Of a stretch of DNA of 64,000 bases, positions 1 through 8,408 are shown one piece after another. The notes beneath the pieces are model-generated. The model was not told where the DNA came from. It did no database searches and was given only the letters and a program-made list of their open reading frames with translations. The translations under genes were made by a program, and so were the position numbers. Source of the DNA: an uncultured beta proteobacterium (lineage in GTDB: Bacteria > Pseudomonadota > Gammaproteobacteria > Burkholderiales > Burkholderiaceae_C); contig CAIRAW010000030.1 in NCBI GenBank assembly GCA_903876735.1, positions 1 to 64,000 of the forward strand, given 5' to 3'. Numbering within the stretch: the stretch's first letter is position 1; every line of letters starts with the position of its first letter.

Positions 1-168
1 CATGGCCGCCGCGCCGGGCCGCCCCCAGCAAGGCCGCACCCCCCCGGGGGGCAGCGCAGTACACGTAGTGACAAGCGTGGGGGCCATGGCCGCCGCGCCG
101 GGCCGCCCCCAGCAAGGCCGCACCCCCCCGGGGGGCAGCGCAGTACACGTAGTGACAAGCGTGGGGGC
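1..168 (+). repeat. Two tandem 84-bp copies of a GC-rich dispersed intergenic repeat
   Basis: Positions 1-84 and 85-168 are identical 84-bp units, each with a C7G6 run that can fold into a strong hairpin and a closing GCGTGGGGGC. The unit length is a multiple of three and one frame stays open through both copies (28 codons each). Related copies lie at 5293-5415, 15090-15174 and 27301-27463. It lies just downstream of lptB, where it could act as a 3' hairpin. The array may continue beyond the left edge. Confidence 0.9.
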
Positions 169-175
169 CATACTT

Positions 176-973
176 CTACATTTTGAAATGTTCGCCAAGG
201 TACACGCGACGCACCTCGGCGTCGTTGACAATCTCGGCCGGCGTGCCCTGCGCCAGCACGCTGCCATCGCTGATGATGTAGGCGTGGTCGCAAATGCCCA
301 GGGTTTCGCGCACGTTGTGGTCGGTGATCAGCACGCCGATGCCACGACCCTTCAAAAAACTGATGATGCGCTGAATCTCGATCACGGCAATCGGGTCAAT
401 GCCGGCAAACGGTTCATCCAGCAGGATGAAGCGTGGCTGCGTCGCCAGCGCCCGCGCAATTTCAACGCGGCGGCGTTCGCCGCCCGACAAAGCCAGCGCC
501 GGCGTCTGGCGCAGATGGTCCACCCGCAGTTCCTGCAGCAGCCCGGTCAGGCGCTTTTCAATTTCGCTGTGGCTCAGCGGCTTACCCTGCTCGTCGAACT
601 GCAGTTCCAGCACGGCGCGCACATTGTCTTCCACGTTGAGCTTGCGAAAAATCGAGGCTTCCTGCGGCAGGTAGCTCAGCCCCAGGCGCGCGCGCCGGTG
701 CATGGGCATGTGGGCAACCGACTGGCCGTCAATCGTGATGTCGCCGGCACTGGCATGAACCAGGCCGACGATCATGTAAAACGAGGTTGTCTTGCCGGCA
801 CCGTTGGGCCCGAGCAGACCAACCACCTCGCCCTTGCACACCGTCAGCGACACATCCTTGACCGCCTTGCGGCTGCCGTAAAACTTCTGCAGGTGATGGA
901 CTTCGAGCCGACTCTCACAAGTGGCGCAGTCTGTCCTTGATGGGGTTTCACCACCCGGCACGTCAGACGTCAC
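176..973 (-). CDS. lptB: LPS export ABC transporter ATP-binding protein LptB
   Basis: Cytoplasmic ATPase of the LptB2FG machine that extracts LPS from the inner membrane and drives it along the Lpt bridge. The 265-residue frame has Walker A GPNGAGKT at residues 55-62, signature LSGGE at 162-166, and Walker B FILLDEP at 182-188. It starts with GTG overlapping the lptA stop (GTGA), so the two are translationally coupled. The first 20 or so residues precede the usual family start and no ATG lies between, so the true start is not certain. The gene expected next in many Burkholderiales, rpoN, would lie past the left edge. Confidence 0.93.
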   Translation of the reverse strand: MTSDVPGGETPSRTDCATCESRLEVHHLQKFYGSRKAVKDVSLTVCKGEVVGLLGPNGAGKTTSFYMIVGLVHASAGDITIDGQSVAHMPMHRRARLGLSYLPQEASIFRKLNVEDNVRAVLELQFDEQGKPLSHSEIEKRLTGLLQELRVDHLRQTPALALSGGERRRVEIARALATQPRFILLDEPFAGIDPIAVIEIQRIISFLKGRGIGVLITDHNVRETLGICDHAYIISDGSVLAQGTPAEIVNDAEVRRVYLGEHFKM

Positions 974-1590
974 TTCTTCTCCCCGCCCAGAGCGCCGGAA
1001 GAACGCAAAGGCGTCACGGCTGGCGCGTTACCGGCCGCCGGCGTGTCAATCGCCGGCTTGGGGGTCAGCATGGCACGAACGCGGCCAGCTGGCGTGCTGC
1101 TACCAGCCTTGGCCGCTGCGCCGTCGATGGTGAATACTTCAGTGCTGTTGTTGTAATGAATGACGTGGCCGCTGAACTCGTCATTGAGCGTGGCGCCGCG
1201 GTAACGCCGCAGCCGGGCATTGTTGACAAACTTGACGGTATCAGCCGCGCCGTCGTATTCGATGGACTCGCCTTCACCCTCAATGAACTCGTCAAGTCCC
1301 TCGCGCTTTTGCCGAAAGAAGGCGACCTGGCCGGGCTCGGCGCTGACCAGTCCGAACTGGTGACCCTGGGCATCCTGGCGCACGTCGATCCTGGCGCCGC
1401 GGATCAGAATACTGCCTTTGGTCAAGACCACACTGCCGCTGAAAGCGCTGGTCTGCTTGAGTTCATCGTAGCGCAGAGCGTCGGCTTGCACATTCATGGG
1501 CTTGTCACGGTCGGCCTTCTCGGCGCGGGCCAAGCCACCTGCAAGGGCCAGTGCAGCGATAAGAAACAGGGGAAATGTGGGTGATTTCAT
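970..1590 (-). CDS. lptA: LPS transport periplasmic protein LptA
   Basis: Periplasmic OstA/LptA-type protein that polymerises head to tail as the bridge carrying LPS from the inner membrane to LptD. The 206-residue product has a signal peptide (hydrophobic residues 6-19, likely cleavage after ARA at 23) and an OstA-like beta domain over roughly residues 30-150. The C-terminal tail is low in complexity, rich in Ala and Pro. It overlaps lptB by 4 bp. LptC, often encoded immediately upstream, is absent here; dsbA takes that place. A TACAAT -10-like hexamer on the minus strand at 1627-1632 could be its promoter, but no good -35 was seen. Confidence 0.9.
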   Translation of the reverse strand: MKSPTFPLFLIAALALAGGLARAEKADRDKPMNVQADALRYDELKQTSAFSGSVVLTKGSILIRGARIDVRQDAQGHQFGLVSAEPGQVAFFRQKREGLDEFIEGEGESIEYDGAADTVKFVNNARLRRYRGATLNDEFSGHVIHYNNSTEVFTIDGAAAKAGSSTPAGRVRAMLTPKPAIDTPAAGNAPAVTPLRSSGALGGEKK

Positions 1591-1700
1591 AAAGGCACGA
1601 ATCTTGCAAAGAAATCTTGCCTTTTGATTGTAACGATCACCAACGGCAGCCCGACGCTGCGCCGCATAGAAATGCGCGATCAGCGCATCACTGCGCCCAC

Positions 1701-2351
1701 TTATTTGCCGGCGCGGACCCTGGCAGCCAGAAAATCAACCACTTGCAAAGCACGGTCCATGCCCTTGGCCATGCCACCATCGGTCCAGAAGCGCCCCGCC
1801 ACGCCAAGAGCCGGAACCCCTTCAATCCGGTAAGCGTTGTGCAACTGCGTGGCGCGTGTCGCCTTGGTATTGACCGTAAACGAGTTGTACTGCGCCAGGA
1901 ATTGGGTCTTGTCCACACCCTGTTTGACAACCCAGGCGGTGATGACGTCGGCATTGGACAGGTTCTGCTTTTCCTGGTGGATAGCGGCAAAGACCTTGGC
2001 ATGCAGTTGATCGACCAAGCCCATCGCCTCCAGCGCGTAATAAAGGCGTTGCTGCGGAACCAGGCCGGCGTCGAAGGCAACCGGCACACGGCGCACCGAC
2101 ACGTCTTTGGGCACACGCTTGCGCCAGGCCTCGAAAAGCGGCTCAAAGTGGTTGCAATGCGGGCAGAAGTAGCCAAAGAACTCGACCACCTCGACCTTGC
2201 CCGCCGGCGCCTCGACCGGGGCCGGTTTCTCCAGCATTTGGTAATCGGTACCGGCTTCCGGGCTCTTGGCCTGGGCCAGCGCAGGGGACTGCAACAGGGT
2301 ATTGGCCGTCACCGCAGCGCCCAGGGCCAGAGAAAAATCACGACGTTTCAT
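1701..2351 (-). CDS. dsbA: Thiol:disulfide interchange protein DsbA
   Basis: Periplasmic oxidoreductase that donates disulfides to newly exported proteins and is re-oxidised by DsbB. The 216-residue protein has an N-terminal export signal (MKRRDF followed by a hydrophobic stretch to about residue 27) and the DsbA active site CPHC at 63-66 within EFFGYFCPHC. A cis-proline loop (VEGVPALGV) lies near the C terminus. Length and motif are typical. It shares a strand with the SPOR protein and argS upstream, but gaps of about 110 bp on both sides suggest separate transcription. Confidence 0.92.
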   Translation of the reverse strand: MKRRDFSLALGAAVTANTLLQSPALAQAKSPEAGTDYQMLEKPAPVEAPAGKVEVVEFFGYFCPHCNHFEPLFEAWRKRVPKDVSVRRVPVAFDAGLVPQQRLYYALEAMGLVDQLHAKVFAAIHQEKQNLSNADVITAWVVKQGVDKTQFLAQYNSFTVNTKATRATQLHNAYRIEGVPALGVAGRFWTDGGMAKGMDRALQVVDFLAARVRAGK

Positions 2352-2466
2352 CTACAAACACTCCAGAAAAAAGGGCAAATCACGGCAAGAACCTCCTTGC
2401 AATGACGAAATCTAGCCAACTCGCGATAACAGACTGAGGGATGGGGCCATAAGTTCCCGCAATCGA

Positions 2467-3075
2467 TCAGCGCGCCACCCGCACCAGTGCGGTCTCGAGA
2501 CCGGCGGCATCAAGCCTTTCCTTGGTCTTGTCGGCGTCTTCCTTCTTGTCGAAGGGGCCGACGCGCACGCGAAAGACGGCACGACCAGCCTGTTCACGCT
2601 CCGACACCTTGGCTTCGACCCCGCTCAGGGTCAGCTTGGCACGCTGGCTTTCGGCGTCTTCAACCGTGCGAAAAGCACCGACCTGAACAAAATACATGAA
2701 TGGTTCGCTGGCCGCGCCCGCCGTACGGGCCTTGGCCAGATCGCCCAAGGGATCTGCGGTCACTGCCGGTTTTAGTTCGGGCTTGGCGGGCGGCACCGCC
2801 ACTGGCGCTGCGCTGCCCGGCAACTCGGGCGCCGACGCAAGTGGCGCTGGTTTGGCCGGATTCTTGCCGTACAGCGGCGTATTGGGATCCCAGTCCTTGT
2901 TCTTCTTGCTCTCGGCCGCATCCTGCTCGGGCGTTCGGGTCTGACCCTTGTTAACAAAGGGAATCGGAACCTTGGTGACATAAACGGCGACCGCCAGCGC
3001 CACCGCCAGTCCGACCACCAGGCCCAGGATGAAACCCAGAGCGGTTCCACCGCGTTGCTGCTTGTTATGTTGCAT
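2467..3075 (-). CDS. SPOR-domain membrane protein
   Basis: A 202-residue bitopic inner-membrane protein: short basic cytoplasmic N terminus, one membrane helix at about 12-34, a Pro/Ala-rich periplasmic linker, and a C-terminal SPOR domain at about 125-200 (FVQVGAF start, second half FRVRVGPF). SPOR domains bind denuded glycan strands at the septum, so a role at the division site is the natural inference. It resembles FtsN in layout but has no other FtsN-specific feature I can point to. It lies 12 bp after argS on the same strand, an arrangement common in Burkholderiales. Confidence 0.85.
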   Translation of the reverse strand: MQHNKQQRGGTALGFILGLVVGLAVALAVAVYVTKVPIPFVNKGQTRTPEQDAAESKKNKDWDPNTPLYGKNPAKPAPLASAPELPGSAAPVAVPPAKPELKPAVTADPLGDLAKARTAGAASEPFMYFVQVGAFRTVEDAESQRAKLTLSGVEAKVSEREQAGRAVFRVRVGPFDKKEDADKTKERLDAAGLETALVRVAR

Positions 3076-3087
3076 CTCGATCTCGCT

Positions 3088-4785
3088 TCACATTTTCTGT
3101 GGGGCACTGACACCCAGCACGGCCAAGCCATTGTGCAGCACCTGGGCCGTGGCGGCGACCAGGGCCAGCCGTGCCTGCTTGACAACAGGGTCATCGACCA
3201 GAATGCGCTCGGCGTCGTAATAGCTGTGGTAGCTGGCAGCCAGTTCGCGCAGGTAGAAGGTCACATCGTGCGGCGCGAAATCTGCCGCGGCAGCGCTCAA
3301 CATCTCGGGATATTTGGCCAGCAGCAGCATCAAGGCCTGCGCCGGCGCGCTCTGCAACGGACTCAGATCGACCTGATCCAGACTGGCGACAGCGCCGCCG
3401 TCTTTCTCGCGCCAGCTTGACAGCACCGAGCAGATGCGGGCGTGCGCGTATTGCACGTAGTAAACCGGGTTGTCGTTGTTCTTGGCCACCGCCAGATCGA
3501 CATCAAAGGTGTACTCGGTGTCAGGCTTGCGGCTGAGCAGAAAGAAGCGCACCGCGTCCTTCGAGGTCCACTCGATCAGGTCGCGCAGCGTCACGTAGCT
3601 GCCGGCACGCTTTGAAATCTTGACTTCGACGCCGCCGCGCACCACGCGCACCATGGTGTGCAGCACATAGTCGGGGTAGCCCACCGGGATGCCAACCTTG
3701 GCCGCCTGCAAGCCGGCGCGCACACGCGCGATGGTGCCGTGGTGGTCGGTGCCTTGAACGTTGATCACCTTCTCGAAGCCGCGTTCCCATTTGCTGATGT
3801 GGTAGGCCACATCGGGCACAAAGTAGGTGTAGCTGCCGTCGCCCTTGCGCATGACGCGATCCTTGTCGTCGCCGTACTCGGTCGATTTGAGCCAGAGCGC
3901 GCCGTCCTGCTCATAGGTCTTGCCGGCGTCATGGAGTTTCTTCACCACATCATCGACTTTGCCGCTGGTGTACAGGCTGGACTCCAGAAAGTAGTGATCG
4001 AACTTGACGGCAAAGGCTTTCAGGTCCAGATCCTGCTCATGGCGCAGGTAGGCCACGGCAAAGAGGCGGATATCGTCAAGCGCCTCGACGTCACCGGACG
4101 CCGTGAATTCGCGGTCGTCCGAGGAAACAGTCTTCTTCGCGAGGAAATCAGCGGCAATGTCGGCGATGTAGTCGCCGTTGTAGGCTGCAGCGTTCTCGCC
4201 ACTGGGCCACTGCGGGTCGCCCGGCTTGAAGCCTTTGGCGCGCAACTGCGTGCTATTGGCCAGCGTCGCGATCTGGGCACCGGCGTCGTTGTAATAGAAC
4301 TCACGGTGCACATCCCAGCCCTGGGTCTGGTACAGATTGCAGATAGCGTCGCCAAGTGCCGCCTGGCGTCCATGCCCCACGTGCAGCGGCCCGGTCGGAT
4401 TGGCCGAGACAAACTCCACCATCATGCGGTGGCCGGTGCGGGGCTGGCTGCCAAAGCCCGTGCCCTGCGCCAGTACCTCGCGCACGATCTGCTGCTTGGC
4501 CTCGGCCTTGAGTTTGATGTTGATGAAACCGGGGCCGGCGATGTCGATGGCCTCAACCCAGCGCTGGAACGGCACAGTCTCCAGCAAGGCAAGACGCAGC
4601 GTCTCTGCCAATTGGCGCGGGTTCTGCTTGAGCGGTTTGGCCAGTTGCATGGCTGCGGTGGTGGCCAGATCGCCATGGGCGGCGACCTTGGGCGACTCGA
4701 AGACGGCGCGCGCAGCAGCACCCGGCGACATCTGCTCCAGGGTTTGCGCCAGCGCTTCGATTAATTCAATTTTTACAGACAGCAT
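3088..4785 (-). CDS. argS: Arginine--tRNA ligase
   Basis: Class I aminoacyl-tRNA synthetase charging tRNA-Arg. The 565-residue sequence shows the N-terminal additional domain (about 1-110), the HIGH-type motif HVGH at 135-138 within [12 protein letters not shown], and a KMSKS-like KISKRAG loop, followed by a DALR anticodon-binding domain ending near the C terminus ([13 protein letters not shown]). Length is normal for the family. The ATG start is divergent from the psiF-like gene. The SPOR-domain gene follows 12 bp downstream and is probably co-transcribed. Confidence 0.95.
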   Translation of the reverse strand: MLSVKIELIEALAQTLEQMSPGAAARAVFESPKVAAHGDLATTAAMQLAKPLKQNPRQLAETLRLALLETVPFQRWVEAIDIAGPGFINIKLKAEAKQQIVREVLAQGTGFGSQPRTGHRMMVEFVSANPTGPLHVGHGRQAALGDAICNLYQTQGWDVHREFYYNDAGAQIATLANSTQLRAKGFKPGDPQWPSGENAAAYNGDYIADIAADFLAKKTVSSDDREFTASGDVEALDDIRLFAVAYLRHEQDLDLKAFAVKFDHYFLESSLYTSGKVDDVVKKLHDAGKTYEQDGALWLKSTEYGDDKDRVMRKGDGSYTYFVPDVAYHISKWERGFEKVINVQGTDHHGTIARVRAGLQAAKVGIPVGYPDYVLHTMVRVVRGGVEVKISKRAGSYVTLRDLIEWTSKDAVRFFLLSRKPDTEYTFDVDLAVAKNNDNPVYYVQYAHARICSVLSSWREKDGGAVASLDQVDLSPLQSAPAQALMLLLAKYPEMLSAAAADFAPHDVTFYLRELAASYHSYYDAERILVDDPVVKQARLALVAATAQVLHNGLAVLGVSAPQKM

Positions 4786-4848
4786 GGTTTGATTTTACGT
4801 TTGACCCATAAACGCTGGTGCATAAGGACGTTTACCCTGTCATCCGGC

Positions 4849-4892
4849 TTGAAAAGTCAGGCGTTATGTGCTGGAATCCGCTTCGGGATTCC
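4849..4892 (+). promoter_or_regulatory. Putative promoter with overlapping perfect inverted repeat before the PsiF-repeat gene
   Basis: A TTGAAA hexamer (4849-4854) lies 17 bp before TGGAAT (4872-4877), a plausible sigma70 pair. The -10 overlaps a perfect 7-bp inverted repeat, GGAATCC (4873-4879) and GGATTCC (4886-4892) around GCTTCG. It could be an operator or, if transcription begins upstream, a 5' leader hairpin. Promoter assignment is by eye only. Confidence 0.35.
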
Positions 4893-4918
4893 CCCCATCA
4901 TCACATCAAGGAGGCACC

Positions 4919-5287
4919 ATGAAGAAGTATTTGACCCTGCTCGCCACGGCCCTGTCCCTGTCCCTGGGCGCTGCCCACGCCGCCGACGCGCCCGCTGCCA
5001 AGTCAGCGCAACAAAACAAGATGACTGTTTGCAATAAGGAAGCCGCCGGCAAGAAGGGAGAGGAACGCAAGGCCTTCATGAAAGACTGCCTGAGCGCCAA
5101 GCCCGCCGCTGCCGCCAGTGCCCCGGCAGCTAAAGCACCGGCCGCTGCCGCACCGGCTTCTGCCGCATCAGCTGCAAAAAAGACCACCCAGCAGGACAAG
5201 ATGAAGAACTGCAACAAGGACGCCGGCGACAAAAAGCTCAAAGGCGACGAGCGCAAGGCCTTCATGAAAGACTGCCTGAGCAAATAG
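4919..5287 (+). CDS. PsiF-repeat small periplasmic protein
   Basis: A 122-residue exported protein with a signal peptide (MKKYLTLLATALSLSLGAAHA, cleaved near residue 21) and two PsiF repeats, one after QQNKMTVCNKEA and one after QQDKMKNCNKDA, each ending in ERKAFMKDCLS. An Ala/Pro linker separates them. Each repeat has two cysteines. The function of this family is unknown; E. coli psiF was named as phosphate-starvation inducible. The start at 4919 is chosen because AAGGAG sits 5 bp upstream and the signal peptide begins there; an in-frame ATG at 4868 has no such support. Confidence 0.85.
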   Translation: MKKYLTLLATALSLSLGAAHAADAPAAKSAQQNKMTVCNKEAAGKKGEERKAFMKDCLSAKPAAAASAPAAKAPAAAAPASAASAAKKTTQQDKMKNCNKDAGDKKLKGDERKAFMKDCLSK

Positions 5288-5292
5288 ATATA

Positions 5293-5415
5293 ACCCCCAC
5301 GCTTGCCACTTCGTGTGCTGCGCTGCCCCCCGAGGGGGCTAATTTTCCCTGGCGGGGCTGACCGCCAAGCGGCTCAGAGCCTTGGGGCGGCCCGGCGGAA
5401 AATTGCTCAGCCCCC
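5293..5415 (-). repeat. Dispersed GC-rich intergenic repeat, inverted copy
   Basis: Read on the minus strand, this segment carries the landmarks of the 1-168 family: CGGGCCGCCCCAAG, a C-run/G-run hairpin and the closing GCGTGGGGG. It has an extra internal block (about 5349-5385) not present in the other copies. It begins 6 bp after the psiF-like stop. Confidence 0.8.
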
Positions 5416-5465
5416 ATGGCATACACCACTCACCAGAGTTAAATTCAGGCGTTAACGATATAAAA

Positions 5466-5502
5466 AAAGCCCTGCTGGTTTGCGCCAGGAGGGCTTTCTT
5501 TT
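5466..5502 (+). terminator. Rho-independent terminator, abutting the next gene
   Basis: Stem AAAGCCCTGCTGG (5466-5478) pairs with CCAGGAGGGCTTT (5485-5497) with one mismatch around the loop TTTGCG, followed by CTTTT. It probably ends the psiF-like transcript. Its descending arm contains AGGAGGG (5487-5493), which is also the only Shine-Dalgarno-like sequence before the gtrB-like start at 5506. Confidence 0.75.
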
Positions 5503-5505
5503 GGC

Positions 5506-6534
5506 ATGATGCGTCCCATGATGCCTCGCTCCCACCTGTCTCCGTCAATTTCCTGCGTGATTCCCGCCTTTAACGAGGCGCGTAATCTGGGCACTGTGCT
5601 GCCGCGCGTATTGAACACCCTGCAAACCATGGGCAATCAGATCGAACTGATCGTGGTTGACGACGGCAGCCGCGACGACACGCCGGCCGTGATGCAGGCC
5701 CTGTGCGCGGAGCACCCGGCGCTGGTCTACCTGCGGCTCTCGCGCAACTTTGGCAAGGAGCCCGCGCTGACAGCCGGCATCGACGCCACGCGCGGCGAAG
5801 TCGTGCTGTTGATGGACGCCGATGGCCAGCACCCGGTGGAACTGCTGCCCACCATGCTGGAAAAGTGGCAACAGGGCGCCGATGTGGTGTACGCCGTGCG
5901 CAAAACGCGCGACGACCAGTCCGGACTGCAGGTCAGCCTGACCGGCCTCTTTTACAAGCTGGTCAATCTGGGCAACCGGGTCAAGATTCCCGCCAATGCC
6001 GGTGATTTCCGCCTGATGGACCGCAAGGTGGTGGATGCCCTGAAAAGCCTGCCCGAGCGCAACCGCTTCATGAAAGGCCTGTACGCCTGGGTCGGGTTCA
6101 ACAGCACGGCCATCGATTACCAACCGCTGCCGCGCGCCGATGGCCAGAGCAACTTCGGCCTGCGCGGTTCGCTCTCGCTGGCGCTGACCGGCATCCTGGC
6201 GTTTTCGATCGCACCGCTGCGAGCCTTGACCCTGGTTGGCCTGGTGCTGTCAGCGCTGGCGCTGGGCTATGGCGCCTGGGTCGTCGCCGAATATTTTATG
6301 ACCGGCATCGCCGTCCCCGGCTACGCCACCATTGTCGTCGGCATGATGTTCTTCAGCGGCATCCAGTTGCTCTCGATTGGTGTGTTGGCTGAATACGTGG
6401 GTCGAATTTACGAAGAGGTCAAGCAGCGCCCGACCTACCTGATCAGCCTGCGCCAGGGTCGCGGACTGGTACGCGGCGAATCCTGGGCGCAACCGCCGAT
6501 GCACCAGAACCAGCAGGAAGCCTCTTTGCTTTGA
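5506..6534 (+). CDS. GtrB/ArnC-like undecaprenyl-phosphate glycosyltransferase
   Basis: Family 2 glycosyltransferase of 342 residues predicted to transfer a sugar from a nucleotide donor to undecaprenyl phosphate on the cytoplasmic face. The catalytic domain fills about residues 10-230 with VVDDGSRDDT and the DXD-type motif MDADGQHP; two membrane helices follow (about 230-310), as in GtrB, ArnC and DPM1-like enzymes. The start could be 5506, 5509, 5518 or 5521; AGGAGGG lies 12 bp before 5506. The gtrA-like gene overlaps its stop by TTGA. Context with ArnT-like and NaxD-like genes suggests an N-acetylhexosamine substrate; that is inference. Confidence 0.85.
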   Translation: MMRPMMPRSHLSPSISCVIPAFNEARNLGTVLPRVLNTLQTMGNQIELIVVDDGSRDDTPAVMQALCAEHPALVYLRLSRNFGKEPALTAGIDATRGEVVLLMDADGQHPVELLPTMLEKWQQGADVVYAVRKTRDDQSGLQVSLTGLFYKLVNLGNRVKIPANAGDFRLMDRKVVDALKSLPERNRFMKGLYAWVGFNSTAIDYQPLPRADGQSNFGLRGSLSLALTGILAFSIAPLRALTLVGLVLSALALGYGAWVVAEYFMTGIAVPGYATIVVGMMFFSGIQLLSIGVLAEYVGRIYEEVKQRPTYLISLRQGRGLVRGESWAQPPMHQNQQEASLL

Positions 6535-6899
6535 GCGCCTCGACCTTCTGGTTTCTTGCGGTCGGCGGCGCCGCAGCGTTGACCCATCTGGCGGTTTTCA
6601 GCCTTACACAACACCGGATGTGGCCGGAACTGGCCAACGCCCTGGGTTTCTGCATTGCGTTTTTTGTCAGCTTTGCCGGACACCGACTGCTCAGCTTCAA
6701 GGATGCTGCCACCAGTGTTGCCACCAGCCTGGGCCGCTTTGCCGTCACGGCAGTGGCCGGTTTTGCCAGCAACGAGCTGGTCTTTGTGCTGCTGCTGCGC
6801 CGCCTGGACTGGCCGGCGCTACTGGCCCTGGTTGCCGCGCTGGTCTTTGCAGCCGGGCAAACCTTTGTGCTGAGCCGCTTCTGGGCCTTCCGGCGCTGA
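6531..6899 (+). CDS. GtrA-like membrane protein, putative lipid-linked sugar flippase
   Basis: A 122-residue integral membrane protein with four predicted helices, matching the GtrA family in size and layout, including the typical late FVLSRFWAFRR end. GtrA proteins are thought to flip undecaprenyl-phosphate-linked sugars to the periplasm. Start is TTG at 6531, overlapping the gtrB-like stop as TTGA, which implies translational coupling. Its last 81 bp overlap the 3' end of the convergent ArnT-like gene. Confidence 0.82.
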   Translation: MSASTFWFLAVGGAAALTHLAVFSLTQHRMWPELANALGFCIAFFVSFAGHRLLSFKDAATSVATSLGRFAVTAVAGFASNELVFVLLLRRLDWPALLALVAALVFAAGQTFVLSRFWAFRR

Positions 6900-8399
6900 G
6901 GCGCCGCCCGACTGGTAAAGCGTCCAGCCGGCACCCTCGTAGAAAAGCTTCCAGCCGCTCAGGTGGTCGGCTGATTTGCTGCCCTTGCGCGCAACAAACC
7001 AGTTACCCGGGCGCGCACCGGCGCTGGCCAGTTCAGCCGGCAATTGCAACCATCGGGCCGCCTGCGCGTCGAAATCAGCGCCTTCAAACAACTCGCGCTG
7101 CCAGCCGTCCCCCGCTTGCTGGCGCAGTTGCGGCCAGTCTTCCAGTACCACCATCGGTTTGCGCGTTTGCGCGTAAAACGGCAGATCGTAAGGATAGGCG
7201 TCGGTCACATAGACGGTGTCGCCAGGGCGGGCTGCGCAGGCCAGCGCCTGAGCCAGGTCTTGCGTGCGGCTGTCGCGCGTGACGGGGCCAACCTGGGTCA
7301 CGATGATCAGCGCAATGACTACATTGAGTCCGCACAACGCAGCAAAAATACGCCCCGCATGGCGGCGCTGCGACATGCTGCGCTGCCAGCCCAGGGCCGA
7401 GAGCAGGGCCAGGGCCGGCATCACCGGCAGCACGTAACCAATCAGCTTGGAGTGCGGGATCGAAAAGAAAATGATGATGACGCCGGCCCAGATCCAGCAC
7501 AGACTGCGCCATTGGCTGGCCGGCAGTTGAGCCTCTTTTTCACCGGTCCGACCGAATGGATTGATGGCGAAGAAGATCCAGGGGAATAACAGCAACAGCA
7601 CCGACGCCAGGTAAAACCACCAGGGCTGCGGGTTGTTGTAGGTGGCTGCGGTGTAGCGGTTGAACTGCTGTCCAATGAACATGTAATTAAAAAGCTGCGG
7701 GTACTTTTGCTGGCCGATCACAAACCAGGGCAGCGCAATCGCGGCAAACAGGGCCAGTCCGCTGAGCCAGGGCAGGTACAGCATCTTGCGCAACTGGCGC
7801 GTCCAGAGCAGCCAGACCAGCAGCACCATCCCCGGCAGCGCGATGCCGATCAGCCCCTTGCTCAGCATGCCCAGGGCGCAGGCGACAAAGCCGAAACGGG
7901 CCAACACCGCATCTGGTTTGGCGCCGGCCATGAAGGCAAAGGCAAAGCACCAGATGGCAACCCCGATCCAGCTTGCCACCAGCATGTCGTGGTTGATGTA
8001 CTGGCCCCCGAGCAAGAAGGCCAGGCTGGTACCCAACATCATGGCGGCGCGGCGCGCCACCTGCTCGCCGCTGATGGCGCGCGCCGACAGGTACAAGGCC
8101 ACCAGCATCAGCCCCACGTGCAGGGCCGGCACCAGTCGCAGCGCCAACTCGTTGATACCGAAGGTGGCCAGCGAGATGGCTTCGAGCCAGTACAGATAGG
8201 GTGGCTTGTGGAAGAACGGAATACCGTTCAGGCGCGGCGTCAGCCAGTCGCCGCTTTGCAGCATCCAGCGTCCGATTTCGCCGTAGCGGCCTTCGTCCGG
8301 TACCGCCAGCGGTCGCAGCGCAGCCAGCAGCAAGAGCAGCAACCAGAGGCCGGCCAGTGCCAGCCAGGATTTTTGTCGTTCACTCAGGGGGGTATTCAC
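6819..8399 (-). CDS. ArnT-like lipid-linked sugar transferase (GT39/GT83 family)
   Basis: A 526-residue polytopic enzyme that would use an undecaprenyl-phosphate sugar as donor in the periplasm. The N-terminal half shows the membrane core of the PMT/ArnT family: PDEGRYGEI near residue 34, the FHKPPYLYW motif, and many hydrophobic helices to about residue 400, then a soluble C-terminal domain. Known relatives transfer L-Ara4N or hexosamines to lipid A phosphates. The last 27 codons overlap the convergent gtrA-like gene. The NaxD-like gene lies 9 bp upstream on the same strand. The acceptor (lipid A or another glycan) cannot be read from sequence. Confidence 0.82.
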   Translation of the reverse strand: MNTPLSERQKSWLALAGLWLLLLLLAALRPLAVPDEGRYGEIGRWMLQSGDWLTPRLNGIPFFHKPPYLYWLEAISLATFGINELALRLVPALHVGLMLVALYLSARAISGEQVARRAAMMLGTSLAFLLGGQYINHDMLVASWIGVAIWCFAFAFMAGAKPDAVLARFGFVACALGMLSKGLIGIALPGMVLLVWLLWTRQLRKMLYLPWLSGLALFAAIALPWFVIGQQKYPQLFNYMFIGQQFNRYTAATYNNPQPWWFYLASVLLLLFPWIFFAINPFGRTGEKEAQLPASQWRSLCWIWAGVIIIFFSIPHSKLIGYVLPVMPALALLSALGWQRSMSQRRHAGRIFAALCGLNVVIALIIVTQVGPVTRDSRTQDLAQALACAARPGDTVYVTDAYPYDLPFYAQTRKPMVVLEDWPQLRQQAGDGWQRELFEGADFDAQAARWLQLPAELASAGARPGNWFVARKGSKSADHLSGWKLFYEGAGWTLYQSGGASAPEGPEAAQHKGLPGCKDQRGNQGQ

Positions 8400-8408
8400 C
8401 GGTGGATT

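Noticed and set aside
1-168. Tandem repeats considered as a CRISPR array
   Set aside because: Units are 84 bp, directly adjacent with no unique spacers, and no cas genes are near.
1624-1833. Short frames between lptA and dsbA
   Set aside because: They overlap dsbA antisense and have no ribosome site or conserved feature.
2397-2407. CCTTGCAATGACG-like half of the CATTGCGAG repeat downstream of the SPOR gene region
   Set aside because: Only about a dozen bases match and the second arm is missing, so a degenerate copy cannot be told from chance.
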